A stretch of 64,000 nt of DNA from Nocardia lijiangensis NBRC 108240 (GCF_001613045.1 NZ_BDBP01000021.1:49678-113677), one strand, 5' to 3'. Shown: positions 18,210-27,258, numbered from the stretch's first letter. Numbers and translations: made by a program. Notes: generated from the sequence alone by a model not told the origin.

Positions 18210-19889
18210 ATGCCGATTCGTTCGAGGGGAGCGCGCTGGGTCGCGGGCGCGGTGGCGGTCGGGCTGATCGCCGCCGGATGCGGCACGGCCGACGACGAAT
18301 CGGCTTCTGGACTGTCCGACACGCTCGGCACCACCAGCGACATCAATCCCAGGCCCCGCGAGGAACTCCGCGACGGCGGCAACCTCCGGCTGGCGACCAC
18401 CTCGTACCCGGCGAACTGGAACACCCTGTCCAACGACGGGAACGAGGCCGACATCGCCGACATCGAACGCCCGATGATGCCGCGGGCGTTCAACACCGAC
18501 GCCGCGGGCGAGCTGACGGTCAACCACGACTATTTCACCGATGTCGCGTTGACCGGCACCGACCCGCAGCAGGTCACCTACACCATCAACCCGAAGGCCG
18601 TCTGGTCCGACGGAACCCCGATCACCTGGGAGGACATCCGTTCCCAGGCGAACGCGCTGAGCGGCAGGGACAAGAGCTTCCTGATCGCCATCACCAACGG
18701 TTTCGAGTTCGTGGAGAAGGTCGAGCGCGGCGTGGACGACCGCCAGGCCGTTCTCACGTTCAGCCATCCGTACGCCGAGTGGCGCGGCCAGTTCGCGGGC
18801 AACGGCGTGCTGTTCCCGAAATCGGTGACGCAGAATCCGGATTCGTTCAACCACAGCCTCGTCGACGCCATGGGCCCGACCGCGGGCCCCTTCCAGGTGC
18901 AGTCGACCGATCGCGGGCAGGGCCGGATCGTGCTGGGCCGCAACCCCAACTGGTGGGGCGAGCGCCCGAAGCTGGACACCATCACCTTCTCGGTGCTCGA
19001 TCGCAGCGCCTGGGTCGCCGCGCTGCAGAACAACGAGATCGACGCGGTGATGCTCAACTCGATCGACGACGTGAAGAACGTCCGCGGCGCCGACGGCCTC
19101 GAGGTGCGCCGCGCACCGGGCAACCGCTGGCGGCACATCACCTTCAACGGCGCGCCCGGCTCGATCCTCGCCGATCAGGGGGTGCGCGTGGCGATTTCGA
19201 AGGCGATCGACCGCCAGGGCATCGCCACCGCCATCCAGAACGGTCTGGTGGAGAACCCGAAGCCGCTGAACAACCACATCTACCTGCAGGGCCAGCGCGG
19301 CTACCAGGACAACAGCCTGCCCTTCGATCCCGCCGCCGCGGCGCGCGAACTCGACGCGCTCGGCTGGAAGCTCAACGGCGACGTCCGCGAGAAGGACGGC
19401 CGCAAGCTGATCATCCGCGACGTGATGTACAACGACGCGCTGTGGGTGCAGATCGCGCAGATCATCCAGCAGAACCTGGCGCAGATCGGCGTCGGCCTGG
19501 TCATCGACCCCAAACCGGGCGCGGGCTACTTCACCGACGTCATCCAGCCGGGCGATTTCGACGCCGCCCAGTTCGTGTTCCAGGGTGACGCCTTCCCGCT
19601 CAGCAGCATTCGGCAGATCTACTACTACGACCCGAACGACCTGCAAGGCAACTTCGGCCGCATCGGTTCGCCGGAACTGAACGCGCTCATCGAGCGCACC
19701 CTGCGCGAGCTGGATCCCGCCAAGGCCATCGAGCTGGCCAACGAGGTGGATCGCAAAGTGTTCGAAGAGGGGCACTCACTGCCGCTCACCCAGTCGGACG
19801 GCAGCTGGGGCGTTCGCGCCGAGGTGGCCAACTTCGGCTCGCCCGGCCTGGCATCCTACGACTACACCAAGATCGGATTCGTGAAATGA
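18210..19889 (+). CDS. oppA: Peptide-binding lipoprotein, family 5 SBP (copy 1)
   Basis: A 559-residue extracytoplasmic solute-binding protein anchored as a lipoprotein: lipobox LIAAGC at about residues 24-29 after a hydrophobic signal. After the anchor comes the local family signature TSDINPRPREELRDGGNLRL. The family-5 body includes AVWSDGTPITWEDIRSQ, WWGERPKLDTITF and HITFNGAPGSILAD. AGGAGGACAGC precedes the ATG. It is the first of three tandem SBP genes and overlaps the next by ATGA. The likely ligand is a peptide, but each copy may differ. Confidence 0.92.
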   Translation: MPIRSRGARWVAGAVAVGLIAAGCGTADDESASGLSDTLGTTSDINPRPREELRDGGNLRLATTSYPANWNTLSNDGNEADIADIERPMMPRAFNTDAAGELTVNHDYFTDVALTGTDPQQVTYTINPKAVWSDGTPITWEDIRSQANALSGRDKSFLIAITNGFEFVEKVERGVDDRQAVLTFSHPYAEWRGQFAGNGVLFPKSVTQNPDSFNHSLVDAMGPTAGPFQVQSTDRGQGRIVLGRNPNWWGERPKLDTITFSVLDRSAWVAALQNNEIDAVMLNSIDDVKNVRGADGLEVRRAPGNRWRHITFNGAPGSILADQGVRVAISKAIDRQGIATAIQNGLVENPKPLNNHIYLQGQRGYQDNSLPFDPAAAARELDALGWKLNGDVREKDGRKLIIRDVMYNDALWVQIAQIIQQNLAQIGVGLVIDPKPGAGYFTDVIQPGDFDAAQFVFQGDAFPLSSIRQIYYYDPNDLQGNFGRIGSPELNALIERTLRELDPAKAIELANEVDRKVFEEGHSLPLTQSDGSWGVRAEVANFGSPGLASYDYTKIGFVK

Positions 19890-21568
19890 CCGCAGCACTT
19901 CACTCTCGTCGTCGGCTCGGCCCAGTGGTCGCCGCGCCCGCGCTGGCCCTCGCGCTGCTGCTCGCGGGCTGCGGCGCGGGCGCCGACGTGCAGACCGGCT
20001 CGAGTTCGATCGGCACCAGCAACGACATCAACCCCCGCGATCGCAGCGAGTTGCGCGAAGGCGGCAACCTGCGCCTGGCGCTGACCGGCTTCCCGGAGAC
20101 CTTCAACTCCTCGCACGTGGACGCCTCCGGTGACGTCTCCGATGTGGTCAGCTGGGCCCTGCCCGGCACGGTGAACTCGGACGCGGCCGGTGAACTCACG
20201 ACCGACCCGAACTACTTCACCGAGATCAAGCTGACGAATACGAATCCGCAGCAGATCACCTACACCATCAACCCCAAAGCCGTCTGGTCCGACGGCAGCC
20301 CGATCACCTGGGAGGACCTGCGCTCCCAGGTGAACGCACTGAACGGCCGCAACACGGCCTACCAGGTGCGCGCGACGCAGGGCTACAGCCGGGTGGACAA
20401 GGTCGAGCGCGGCGTCGACGACCGGCAGGCGATCGTCACCTTCGGCCAGCACTACGCCGAATGGCAGGGCCTGTTCAACCCGCTGTACCCGCAGGCGTCC
20501 ACCGGATCGCCGGAGTCCTTCGAGAGCTGGGCGCGCAACAGTCTGCCGATCTCGGCGGGTCCGTTCCTGATCGACTCGATCGACCGCGCTCAGCAGCGCA
20601 TCGTGCTGAAGCGCAACCCGAAGTGGTGGGGTGACACCCCGAAGCTCGACACCGTCACCTTCAGCGTGCTCGACTACTCCGCCCGCATCTCCGCGCTGCA
20701 GAACAACGAGCTCGACTACGCGTCCGTGTCCGGCATCGACGAGGTGAAGACCGCGACCAACTCGCCGGGCATCAAGGTGCGCCGCGCCGCCGCGCCGCGC
20801 TTCTCGCACTTCACGTTCAACGGCGCGCCCGGCTCGCTGCTGGAGGACCCGCAACTGCGCGTCGCGATCGCCAAGGCCATCGACCGGCAGGGCATCGCCA
20901 CCGCTACGCAGAACGGCATCGTCGACAACCCGAAGCCGCTGAACAACCACGTCTACCTCAACGGCCAGAAGGGCTACCAGGACAACGCCGCCGCCATCGC
21001 CTACGACCCCGAGGGCGCCGCGCGGATGCTCGACGAACTGGGCTGGAAGCTCAACGGTGACGTGCGCGAGAAGAACGGCCGCAGGCTGGAGCTGCGCAAT
21101 GTGATGTACCAGCAGGACACCTGGATTCAAATGGCGCAGATCGCGCAGCAGAACCTCGCTGCCGTCGGCGTGAAGATGATCATCCAGACCTACCCGGGCA
21201 ACGGCCTTTTCACCGATGTGATCGATCCCGGCAACTTCGAGATCTGCCAGTTCACCTGGTCCGGCGGCATCCTGCCGCTCGGCGCGCTGCCGCAGATCTA
21301 CGCCTACGACCCGAACAACCGGCTCAGCAACAAGGGCCGCGTCGGCAGCCCCGAACTGAACGCGCTGATCGAGGAGACGATCTCCGAGCTCGACCCGGCC
21401 AAGGCCATCGAGCTGGCCAACCGGGCCGACAAGATGATCTTCGACATGGGTCACTCGGTGCCGATCGTGCAGTCGCCAGGCACCGTCGCGGTGCGGGAGA
21501 ACCTGGCCAACTACGGCGCGTTCGGGCTGGCCTCCTCCGACGCAACTAAAGTCGGTTTCGTGCAGTGA
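19886..21568 (+). CDS. Peptide-binding lipoprotein, family 5 SBP (copy 2)
   Basis: A 560-residue paralog of the preceding gene. The lipobox is LLLAGC near residue 25-30, then SSSIGTSNDINPRDRSELRE. Shared blocks with copies 1 and 3 include AVWSDGSPITWEDLRSQ, RNPKWWGDTPKLDTVTF, ELGWKLNGDVREKNGR and the C-terminal GSPELNALIEETISELDPAK. Its start codon overlaps the stop of copy 1. Strong block identity with clear divergence in the stretches between (about residues 60-100 and 150-200) suggests duplication followed by change of ligand preference. Confidence 0.9.
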   Translation: MTAALHSRRRLGPVVAAPALALALLLAGCGAGADVQTGSSSIGTSNDINPRDRSELREGGNLRLALTGFPETFNSSHVDASGDVSDVVSWALPGTVNSDAAGELTTDPNYFTEIKLTNTNPQQITYTINPKAVWSDGSPITWEDLRSQVNALNGRNTAYQVRATQGYSRVDKVERGVDDRQAIVTFGQHYAEWQGLFNPLYPQASTGSPESFESWARNSLPISAGPFLIDSIDRAQQRIVLKRNPKWWGDTPKLDTVTFSVLDYSARISALQNNELDYASVSGIDEVKTATNSPGIKVRRAAAPRFSHFTFNGAPGSLLEDPQLRVAIAKAIDRQGIATATQNGIVDNPKPLNNHVYLNGQKGYQDNAAAIAYDPEGAARMLDELGWKLNGDVREKNGRRLELRNVMYQQDTWIQMAQIAQQNLAAVGVKMIIQTYPGNGLFTDVIDPGNFEICQFTWSGGILPLGALPQIYAYDPNNRLSNKGRVGSPELNALIEETISELDPAKAIELANRADKMIFDMGHSVPIVQSPGTVAVRENLANYGAFGLASSDATKVGFVQ

Positions 21569-21636
21569 CCGGCGTCGCGCAGTGACATGACGCGGTGACA
21601 GCGATCAGGCGTCGGACGATCGGAAGGACCAGCTCT

Positions 21637-23307
21637 ATGCGGACACGCTCCTTGGCCACCCGATTGGCGGTGCCACTCGCCGCGTTCGGCCTGATCCTGA
21701 CCGGTTGTTCCGACAGCGGGAGCATCACGCCGGGCACCAGCACGATCGGCAGCACCAACGACATCAATCCGGTGGACCCGAGCCAGTTGCGCGAGGGCGG
21801 GAACCTGCGGCTGGTGCTGAGCTCGTTCCCGGAGAACTTCAATGTGCTCCAGGTGGACGGCGGCAACGACAGCACCGCGGCGATCACCCAGCCGACCATG
21901 CCGACCCCGTTCGTCAGCAACGCGGCGGGCGAGCTTTCGGTGGATCAGAACTTCTTCACCGACGTGCAGCTCACCGGCACCAGCCCGCAGCAGGTCACCT
22001 ACACCATCAACCCGAAGGCCGTGTGGTCCGACGGCAGCCCGATCACCTGGGAGGACCTGCGCTCCCAGGCGCACGCGCTCAGCGGTCGCGACGACGCGTA
22101 CCTGATCGCGGCGCTGAGCGGTTTCGACCGGGTGGAGAAGGTCGAGCGCGGCGTCGACGACCGGCAGGCGATCGTCACGTTCAACCAGCCCTACGGTGAG
22201 TGGCGCGGCCAGTTCGGCCCGCTCTACCCGAAGTCGGTCACCGGGTCTCCCGAGGCGTTCAACACCGCCAACCGGGACGGGCTGACGCTCAGCGCGGGAC
22301 CGTTCGTGATCAGCAATATCGATCGCGCACAGCAGCGAATCACGCTGAGCCGCAACCCGAAATGGTGGGGTGAGACCCCGAAGCTGGACACCATCACCTT
22401 CAGCGTGCTCGACCACGGCGCCTGGCTGCCCGCCATCCAGAACAACGAGCTCGACATCGCCTACATGTCGGGCATCGAGAACGTGACCGCGGCGCGCAAC
22501 GCGGCCAACGTGGTCCTCCGGCGCGCGCCGGAGCCGAGCTGGTCGCACCTGACCTTCAACGGCGCACCGGGCTCGCTGCTGGAGGACCCGCAGCTGCGGA
22601 TCGCCATCTCCAAGGCCATCGACCGGCAGGGCATCGTGACCGCGTCGCAGAACGGCGTGGTGGACAACCCGAAGCCGCTGAACAACCACATCTTCATGGC
22701 GGGTCAGAAGGGCTACCAGGACAACGCGGCGCCCATCTCCTACGACCCGGCCGAGGCGGCGCGGATGCTGGACGAGCTCGGCTGGAAGCTCAACGGCGAC
22801 GTGCGCGAGAAGGACGGCCGCAGGCTGGAGATCCGCGACGTGATGTACCAGCAGGACGCCTGGGTGCAGACCGCGCAGATCGTCCAGCAGAACCTGGCCG
22901 CCGTCGGCGTGAAGCTGACCATCCAGACCGTGCCGGGCACGGGCCTGTTCAAGGACGTCATCGATCCGGGCAACTTCGATATCGCCCAGTTCAGCTGGGG
23001 CGGTAGCGCGCTGCCACTCGGCGCGTTGCAGCAGATCTACTACTACGACCCGAACAACCTGATGGGCAACAAGGCCCGCATCGGGTCGCCGGAGCTGAAC
23101 GCCCTCATCGACAAGACCATCGCGGAACTGGACCCCGACAAGGCGATCGAGCTGGCCAACCAGTCCGATCAGATGATCTTCGCCGAGGGCTATTCGATTC
23201 CGCTGCACCAGGCTTCCGGCACCTACGCGGTGCGCAACAACCTCGCCAACTACGGCGCGTTCGGCCTCGCCACGCCGGACTACATCAAAGTCGGCTTCCT
23301 GAAGTGA
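21637..23307 (+). CDS. Peptide-binding lipoprotein, family 5 SBP (copy 3)
   Basis: A 556-residue third paralog. The ATG at 21637 is chosen over the GTG at 21595 because AAGGACC lies upstream and the protein then begins with a normal lipoprotein signal, MRTRSLATRLAVPLAAFGLI followed by lipobox LTGC. Then come STIGSTNDINPVDPSQLREG and the same SBP blocks as copies 1 and 2 (AVWSDGSPITWEDLRSQ, PKWWGETPKLDTITF). It resembles copy 2 more than copy 1 by eye. Its stop overlaps the start of the following membrane-protein gene (GTGA). Confidence 0.91.
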   Translation: MRTRSLATRLAVPLAAFGLILTGCSDSGSITPGTSTIGSTNDINPVDPSQLREGGNLRLVLSSFPENFNVLQVDGGNDSTAAITQPTMPTPFVSNAAGELSVDQNFFTDVQLTGTSPQQVTYTINPKAVWSDGSPITWEDLRSQAHALSGRDDAYLIAALSGFDRVEKVERGVDDRQAIVTFNQPYGEWRGQFGPLYPKSVTGSPEAFNTANRDGLTLSAGPFVISNIDRAQQRITLSRNPKWWGETPKLDTITFSVLDHGAWLPAIQNNELDIAYMSGIENVTAARNAANVVLRRAPEPSWSHLTFNGAPGSLLEDPQLRIAISKAIDRQGIVTASQNGVVDNPKPLNNHIFMAGQKGYQDNAAPISYDPAEAARMLDELGWKLNGDVREKDGRRLEIRDVMYQQDAWVQTAQIVQQNLAAVGVKLTIQTVPGTGLFKDVIDPGNFDIAQFSWGGSALPLGALQQIYYYDPNNLMGNKARIGSPELNALIDKTIAELDPDKAIELANQSDQMIFAEGYSIPLHQASGTYAVRNNLANYGAFGLATPDYIKVGFLK

Positions 23308-23975
23308 GTCCCGGATCGGGACGGTTCGGGCGGGGCAACCCACTCTCCTATCCGATCGGTGTGACGCTCGGCGCCCTCGCGGTCTGTGCCGCTTGGGCGC
23401 CGTTCGCCACCGTGGACCAGGTCGCGGCGCTGGCGACGGTGGCGCTGGCGATCTTGGTGTACACCGGGATTCGGCTGGCCACGGCGTTCGGGAAGCTGCC
23501 GAACGGGCTGCCGGAGACGGGGACGGTGCGGGTCGCTCGAATTCGCCAGCAACACCGGTTGGTGACCAGGTCCTGGCTGGAGGTCGCAGGCGCGCCGCGC
23601 CGCTGGCTGCCGGTCTACTTCGATCCGGCGCTGCTGACCATGACCGAGACCGAGGCTCGGCTCAGCGGAGGCGTCATCAGCACCGCCGACCTGCGCCTGT
23701 ACCCCTCTGGCCGCGCGCGAGACACCGAACCGCCCGGCCGCCTGGTCGACAATCCGACGCGACCCGATCCCGACGCTCCCGTGCTGGCCGCGACCGCCAC
23801 CCGCCTGACGCGCCGCCTGCTGTTCGACGCGCAATCCACCGTCGCCGCCCCCTTCGCCGCCCTGCTCTGGATCTACATCGACGGCGGCACCCTCGCCACC
23901 TTCACCGGCGCCCTCACCGTCGCCGCCGCCACCGCCCTCTGGCTCGCCGCCATCCGCGGCTCCGACCCAAGCTAG
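23304..23975 (+). CDS. Membrane protein of unknown function, coupled to the opp operon
   Basis: A 223-residue protein that starts with GTG overlapping the stop of the third binding protein, so it is probably translated with it. Two helices lie near the N-terminus (about residues 15-34 and 39-58) and one or two near the C-terminus (about 180-215). The middle, about 120 residues, is soluble and has WLPVYFDPALLTMTETEARL and GGVISTADLRLYPSGR. I do not recognise a domain. Operon position suggests an accessory role at the importer, but that is only inference. A strong terminator hairpin follows. Confidence 0.78.
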   Translation: MSPGSGRFGRGNPLSYPIGVTLGALAVCAAWAPFATVDQVAALATVALAILVYTGIRLATAFGKLPNGLPETGTVRVARIRQQHRLVTRSWLEVAGAPRRWLPVYFDPALLTMTETEARLSGGVISTADLRLYPSGRARDTEPPGRLVDNPTRPDPDAPVLAATATRLTRRLLFDAQSTVAAPFAALLWIYIDGGTLATFTGALTVAAATALWLAAIRGSDPS

Positions 23976-23993
23976 TTCCCACACTCCGTTCCC

Positions 23994-24026
23994 ACGCCTC
24001 ACACAGCCACCGCCTGTGTGAGGCGT
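23994..24026. terminator. Bidirectional terminator hairpin (class B element)
   Basis: Perfect 13-base arms ACGCCTCACACAG (23994-24006) and CTGTGTGAGGCGT (24014-24026) with a seven-base loop lie between convergent genes. The TCACACAG/CTGTGTGA core with the CCGC/CGGTG loop recurs in the repeat array at 35.2-35.8 kb. Confidence 0.75.
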
Positions 24027-24046
24027 GTGGTGGGTGTGTGGAGAAC

Positions 24047-24439
24047 TCACATGAGCAGGCCGAGGGCGTCGGCGTGGTCCAGGGTTTTGCGGACGTGCCA
24101 CGGTAGCGGGACGCGGGTGGCCTCCGCGTAGGTCATCCACTCGAAATCCCGGTGCTGGAGTTCGAGTTCCGGGCGGACCTCGTTCTCGAAGCAGCCGAAC
24201 GTGATGGTGTGCACGTCGTCGTCCACGAAGTGGGTCAGTTCGTCCGCGACGAGGACATCGAGGCCGATTTCCTGGGATACCTCGCGGCGGACGGTCTGCG
24301 CCGAGGTTTCGTCCGGCGCCACCGTGCCGCCGGGGATCTCCCAGATATCGGGCTCGGCGGTGTTCGAAACCCGGTGCAGCAGTAGGACTCTGCCCGCCCG
24401 GATGAGTAGTGCGTAAGCCCGCCTTCGCTTTTCTGGCAT
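24047..24439 (-). CDS. NUDIX hydrolase
   Basis: A 130-residue hydrolase of nucleoside-diphosphate-linked compounds. The Nudix box reads GGTVAPDETSAQTVRREVSQ followed by EIGLD, which matches GX5EX7REUXEEXGU except for Gln in place of the first Glu of the EE pair; the metal-binding second Glu is kept. The ATG at 24439 follows GGGAGGGAGGAAAC, making it the better start than 24457. A single-gene unit, convergent with the gene before it and divergent from a FadR-type regulator. The substrate is unknown. Confidence 0.88.
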   Translation of the reverse strand: MPEKRRRAYALLIRAGRVLLLHRVSNTAEPDIWEIPGGTVAPDETSAQTVRREVSQEIGLDVLVADELTHFVDDDVHTITFGCFENEVRPELELQHRDFEWMTYAEATRVPLPWHVRKTLDHADALGLLM

Positions 24440-24504
24440 GTTTCCTCCCTCCCGCACTCAAGTCTGCCACGAGTCGTCCGTGGCCGGGCGCTGAGAAACC
24501 AAAT

Positions 24505-24531
24505 TGGTCTGACCACTTGACCAGCTGACCA
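24505..24531. promoter_or_regulatory. FadR/GntR-type operator with three TGACCA repeats
   Basis: TGGTCTGACCA at 24505-24515 is a perfect TGGTC-N-GACCA dyad, the form typical for FadR-subfamily regulators. TGACCA also occurs at 24510, 24518 and 24526, exactly eight bases apart. The site ends 20 bases before the start of the FadR-type gene, so autorepression is likely. Confidence 0.65.
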
Positions 24532-24551
24532 CCGAAGCGCACAGTAGACGC

Positions 24552-25283
24552 ATGGCGTTGCAACCTGTTGTCAAAAGGTCGGTGTCGGCGGACGTGTTCG
24601 AACAGATCGCCGCGGACGTGCTCAGCGGCGAACTGGCGCCCGGCTCGACGCTGCCGAGCGAACGGCAGCTGGCCGAGGCGCTCGGCGTCTCGCGGCCCGC
24701 GGTGCGCGAGGCGCTGCAACGCCTGGCCGCCGCGGGACTCGTCGCGGTGCGCCAGGGCGACGCCACCACGGTGCTCGACTATCGGCGCGGCGCCGGACTG
24801 GAGGTGCTGCCCCGCTTGCTGATCAGGGAGGGCATGCTCGAACCCGCCGTCGCGCGCAGCATCCTCGAGGTCCGCATGCACAACGGGCCGAAGGTCGCCG
24901 AACTGGCCGCCGCGCGGATGGGTGCGGAGTCCGGCGCCGACCGCGGGCAGGTGCGCGCCGATCTCGAGCGCAGCGTGGCGGCGCTGACCGCCGACACCGA
25001 TCCGATCGTGCTGCAACGGCACGCGCTGGAGTTCTGGGATCACGTGGTCGACGCGGCCGACTCCATCGTGTTCCGCCTGATGTTCAACATGCTGCGCGCC
25101 GCCTACGAACCCGCGCTCGCGGCGCTGGCCCCCGTCATGTCCGCCGAGGTGGGCAATGCCGCGGGCTACCGCGAACTCGCCGCCGCCATCGTGGCGGGAC
25201 GGCCGAAGAAGGCCGCCGACAAGGCTCGGGCCCTGCTCGAACCGGCGACCACCGCCCTGATCGAGGCCCTCGGCGGCCGCTGA
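24552..25283 (+). CDS. FadR-subfamily GntR transcriptional regulator
   Basis: A 243-residue regulator. The N-terminal winged helix is clear: [20 protein letters not shown] followed by [24 protein letters not shown]. The C-terminal helical FCD/FadR ligand domain spans about residues 90-235, with [20 protein letters not shown] and [14 protein letters not shown]. Family members respond to acyl-CoA or organic acids. The dyad just upstream supports autoregulation. The downstream membrane hydroxylase gene starts 25 bases after the stop and is probably co-transcribed and co-regulated. Confidence 0.9.
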   Translation: MALQPVVKRSVSADVFEQIAADVLSGELAPGSTLPSERQLAEALGVSRPAVREALQRLAAAGLVAVRQGDATTVLDYRRGAGLEVLPRLLIREGMLEPAVARSILEVRMHNGPKVAELAAARMGAESGADRGQVRADLERSVAALTADTDPIVLQRHALEFWDHVVDAADSIVFRLMFNMLRAAYEPALAALAPVMSAEVGNAAGYRELAAAIVAGRPKKAADKARALLEPATTALIEALGGR

Positions 25284-25307
25284 TCACGCAACACCCGAGG
25301 TGACATC

Positions 25308-25964
25308 ATGTCCAAAACCCAACTGCGCCGCGGCCTGACGCTCGGCGACGCCTTCCGCGAGTTCCTCCGCCACCCCTCGCCTTGGATGATCGGCACCACT
25401 CTGCTGCTGGCCCTCGCCGCCCGAATCCTGGTGGGCGACTGGCAGATCAGCGACGCAGTGCTGCCGCTGGTGATGCTCGCGGTGTTCCCCGCGTTCGAGT
25501 GGGTCGTGCACGTCATGGTGCTGCACTGGCGGCCTAAGCACCTGGGCCCGATCACCCTGGACAGCGAGCTGGCCCGCAAACACCGCCAGCACCACGTGGA
25601 TCCGCGCAACATCCCGCTGATCTTCATCCCGACCCGTTCGCTGATGGTGGTCGTCATCGCCTTGCTGGCGATCACCGCCCTGGCCTTCCCGCGCCTCGGC
25701 CTCGGCCTGACCTTCTTGCTCACCATCACGGTGTTCGGCCTCGGCTACGAGTGGACGCACTACCTGATCCACACCGACTACAAGCCGAAAAGGGCGCTGT
25801 ACAAGGCGGTTTGGCGCAACCACCGGCATCACCACTACAAGAACGAGCACTTCTGGTTCACCGTGACGAGCTCGGGCACCGCGGATCGGGTCTTCGGTAC
25901 GTATCCGGATCCGGCGGAAGTGGCCACCTCGCCGACGGCGCGGAATTTGCACGGGGTCGGCTAA
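25308..25964 (+). CDS. Membrane fatty-acid hydroxylase/sterol desaturase family protein
   Basis: A 218-residue di-iron membrane oxygenase. The His clusters of the family are visible in order: WVVHVMVLH (about 65-73), KHRQHH (about 91-96), WTHYLIH (about 149-155) and NHRHHHYKNEH (about 169-179), separated by hydrophobic segments. Family members hydroxylate or desaturate lipids or carotenoids. It follows the FadR-type regulator gene, which suggests lipid-responsive expression. AGGTGACATC precedes the ATG. The actual substrate is not evident. Confidence 0.87.
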   Translation: MSKTQLRRGLTLGDAFREFLRHPSPWMIGTTLLLALAARILVGDWQISDAVLPLVMLAVFPAFEWVVHVMVLHWRPKHLGPITLDSELARKHRQHHVDPRNIPLIFIPTRSLMVVVIALLAITALAFPRLGLGLTFLLTITVFGLGYEWTHYLIHTDYKPKRALYKAVWRNHRHHHYKNEHFWFTVTSSGTADRVFGTYPDPAEVATSPTARNLHGVG

Positions 25965-25967
25965 CGG

Positions 25968-26456
25968 TCATGACGCGCTCGCATCACCCTCCCGCCGCAA
26001 CCGGACAACCTCCCGGAACGCATCCTTGAACTCCGCATAAGCGCGCTCGCCGAGCGACTCGGCGAGCCGCTTCTCCATCGCGACGAACAGCGCGTCCGAT
26101 TTCGCCATCTGGTCGAGCCCGAGTTCGGTCGGGACGACCAGCTTGGCGCGCCGATCGTTCGGGTCGGGTTCGCGCCGCACGTAGCCGAGTTCGATGAGTT
26201 CGTCCACCAGCGTGCCGATGACCTGCTTGTGCTGACCCGAGCGCTGCGCGAGGTCGGTGGCGCGGCTGCCCTCCTCGTCGAGGTAGGCGAGCACGGCGCC
26301 GTGCTTGGGCCGGAACCGCTCGTGTCCCTCGCGAGCGAGTGTGTCGAACACCTCCTGTTGCAGCGAGAACAGCAGTCGCCCGGAGAGAATTCCCAGGTCG
26401 GGATCGGTTTCCTTGCGCTGATGACGACTCAACCCAGACACACTCCATTTAGTCAC
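25968..26456 (-). CDS. MarR-family transcriptional regulator
   Basis: A winged-helix regulator of about 162 residues if started at GTG 26456. The core is LLFSLQQEVFDTLAREGHER, HGAVLAYLDEEGSRATDLAQ, the recognition-helix region RSGQHKQVIGTLVDELIELG and the wing REPDPNDRRAKLVVPTELG. The start is uncertain: GTG 26456 has no ribosome site and would overlap the operator, so a later GTG or TTG (within the next 30 bases) may be the real one. It is divergent from wrbA and converges almost end to end with the hydroxylase gene (three bases apart). Confidence 0.87.
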   Translation of the reverse strand: MTKWSVSGLSRHQRKETDPDLGILSGRLLFSLQQEVFDTLAREGHERFRPKHGAVLAYLDEEGSRATDLAQRSGQHKQVIGTLVDELIELGYVRREPDPNDRRAKLVVPTELGLDQMAKSDALFVAMEKRLAESLGERAYAEFKDAFREVVRLRREGDASAS

Positions 26457-26482
26457 TAATCTTGACGGTCACTATTCTTGAC
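26451..26482. promoter_or_regulatory. Tandem 16-bp operator and wrbA promoter
   Basis: AGTCACTAATCTTGAC (26451-26466) and GGTCACTATTCTTGAC (26467-26482) are adjacent direct repeats with 14 of 16 bases equal. Each has inner inverted arms GTCA and TGAC. TTGACG at 26462 and TATGTT at 26485 with a 17-base spacer could form the wrbA promoter, so the repeats overlap it. The divergent MarR protein is the obvious candidate to bind. Confidence 0.65.
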
Positions 26483-26526
26483 TATATGTTTCGGACTTGT
26501 ACCCACCCACCCGATCGGGAGCGAAC

Positions 26527-27138
26527 ATGTCCGTGAACCTCACCATCGTCTACTACTCCGCCACCGGGACGATCGCCGAACTCGCCGAGGAGATGGCCGA
26601 GACCGCCGAGCAAGCGGGGAACGACGTGCGCGTCCGCCGGGTCGCCGAATTGGCGCCGCAGGCGGTCGTCGACGCCAAGCCCACCTGGGCCGCGCATGCC
26701 GCCGCCACCGCGCACGTCCCGATCGCCACCGCCGACGACCTGCTCTGGGCCGACGCCGTGATCATGGGCTCCCCCACCAGGTTCGGCAATATCGCCGCGC
26801 AGCTCAAGCAGTTCATCGACACCCTGAGCGGCCCGTGGAGCCAGGGACTGCTCGCCGACAAGATCTACAGCGGCTTCACCTCGGCGGGCACCGCGCACGG
26901 CGGGCACGAGTCCACCCTGCTCGCACTGACGAACTCCTTCATCCATCTCGGCGGCGTCATCGTCCCGCCGGGCTACACCCACCCCGACAAGTTCGCCGAC
27001 GGAAACCCTTACGGCACTTCGCACAACACCAGGAACGACAGCTACGGCGTGGACGAGACCGCCCGCGCGGCGGCCCGCGTCCAGGTCGCGCGGGTGCTGC
27101 GCTACGCGCACGCGACGCGAGCCGTCGCCGCCGCCTGA
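26527..27138 (+). CDS. wrbA: NAD(P)H:quinone oxidoreductase, WrbA type
   Basis: A 203-residue flavodoxin-like enzyme that reduces quinones by two electrons with FMN and NAD(P)H. The FMN phosphate loop is YYSATGTIAELAEEM near residues 9-23. WrbA signatures are MGSPTRFGNIAAQLKQFID and TSAGTAHGGHESTLLAL, then IVPPGYTHPDKFADGNPYGT. The ATG at 26527 follows GGGAGCGAAC. It is divergent from a MarR gene, which agrees with quinone- or electrophile-responsive control as known for MarR/WrbA pairs. Confidence 0.92.
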   Translation: MSVNLTIVYYSATGTIAELAEEMAETAEQAGNDVRVRRVAELAPQAVVDAKPTWAAHAAATAHVPIATADDLLWADAVIMGSPTRFGNIAAQLKQFIDTLSGPWSQGLLADKIYSGFTSAGTAHGGHESTLLALTNSFIHLGGVIVPPGYTHPDKFADGNPYGTSHNTRNDSYGVDETARAAARVQVARVLRYAHATRAVAAA

Positions 27139-27184
27139 TCACCGAGAACCCCTGAAACAGCGACGCATTCACGGCACCTCCATC

Positions 27185-27217
27185 TTGACATCCAAATACC
27201 TTAGGGGGGTACGGTAC
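27185..27217 (+). promoter_or_regulatory. Promoter with CsoR-like operator (site 1)
   Basis: TTGACA at 27185-27190 and TACGGT at 27210-27215 flank the sequence ATACCTTAGGGGGGTAC (27196-27212). The same arrangement, with ATACCCC-type arms around a G tract, stands before the copper gene pair at 28.7 kb. G-tract dyads of this form are the known targets of CsoR copper sensors in actinobacteria. It precedes the MFS transporter gene. Confidence 0.65.
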
Positions 27218-27258
27218 TAGCCGAGCAAGTTGCTCCGCTCCGGAAAGGATGGAATGTC

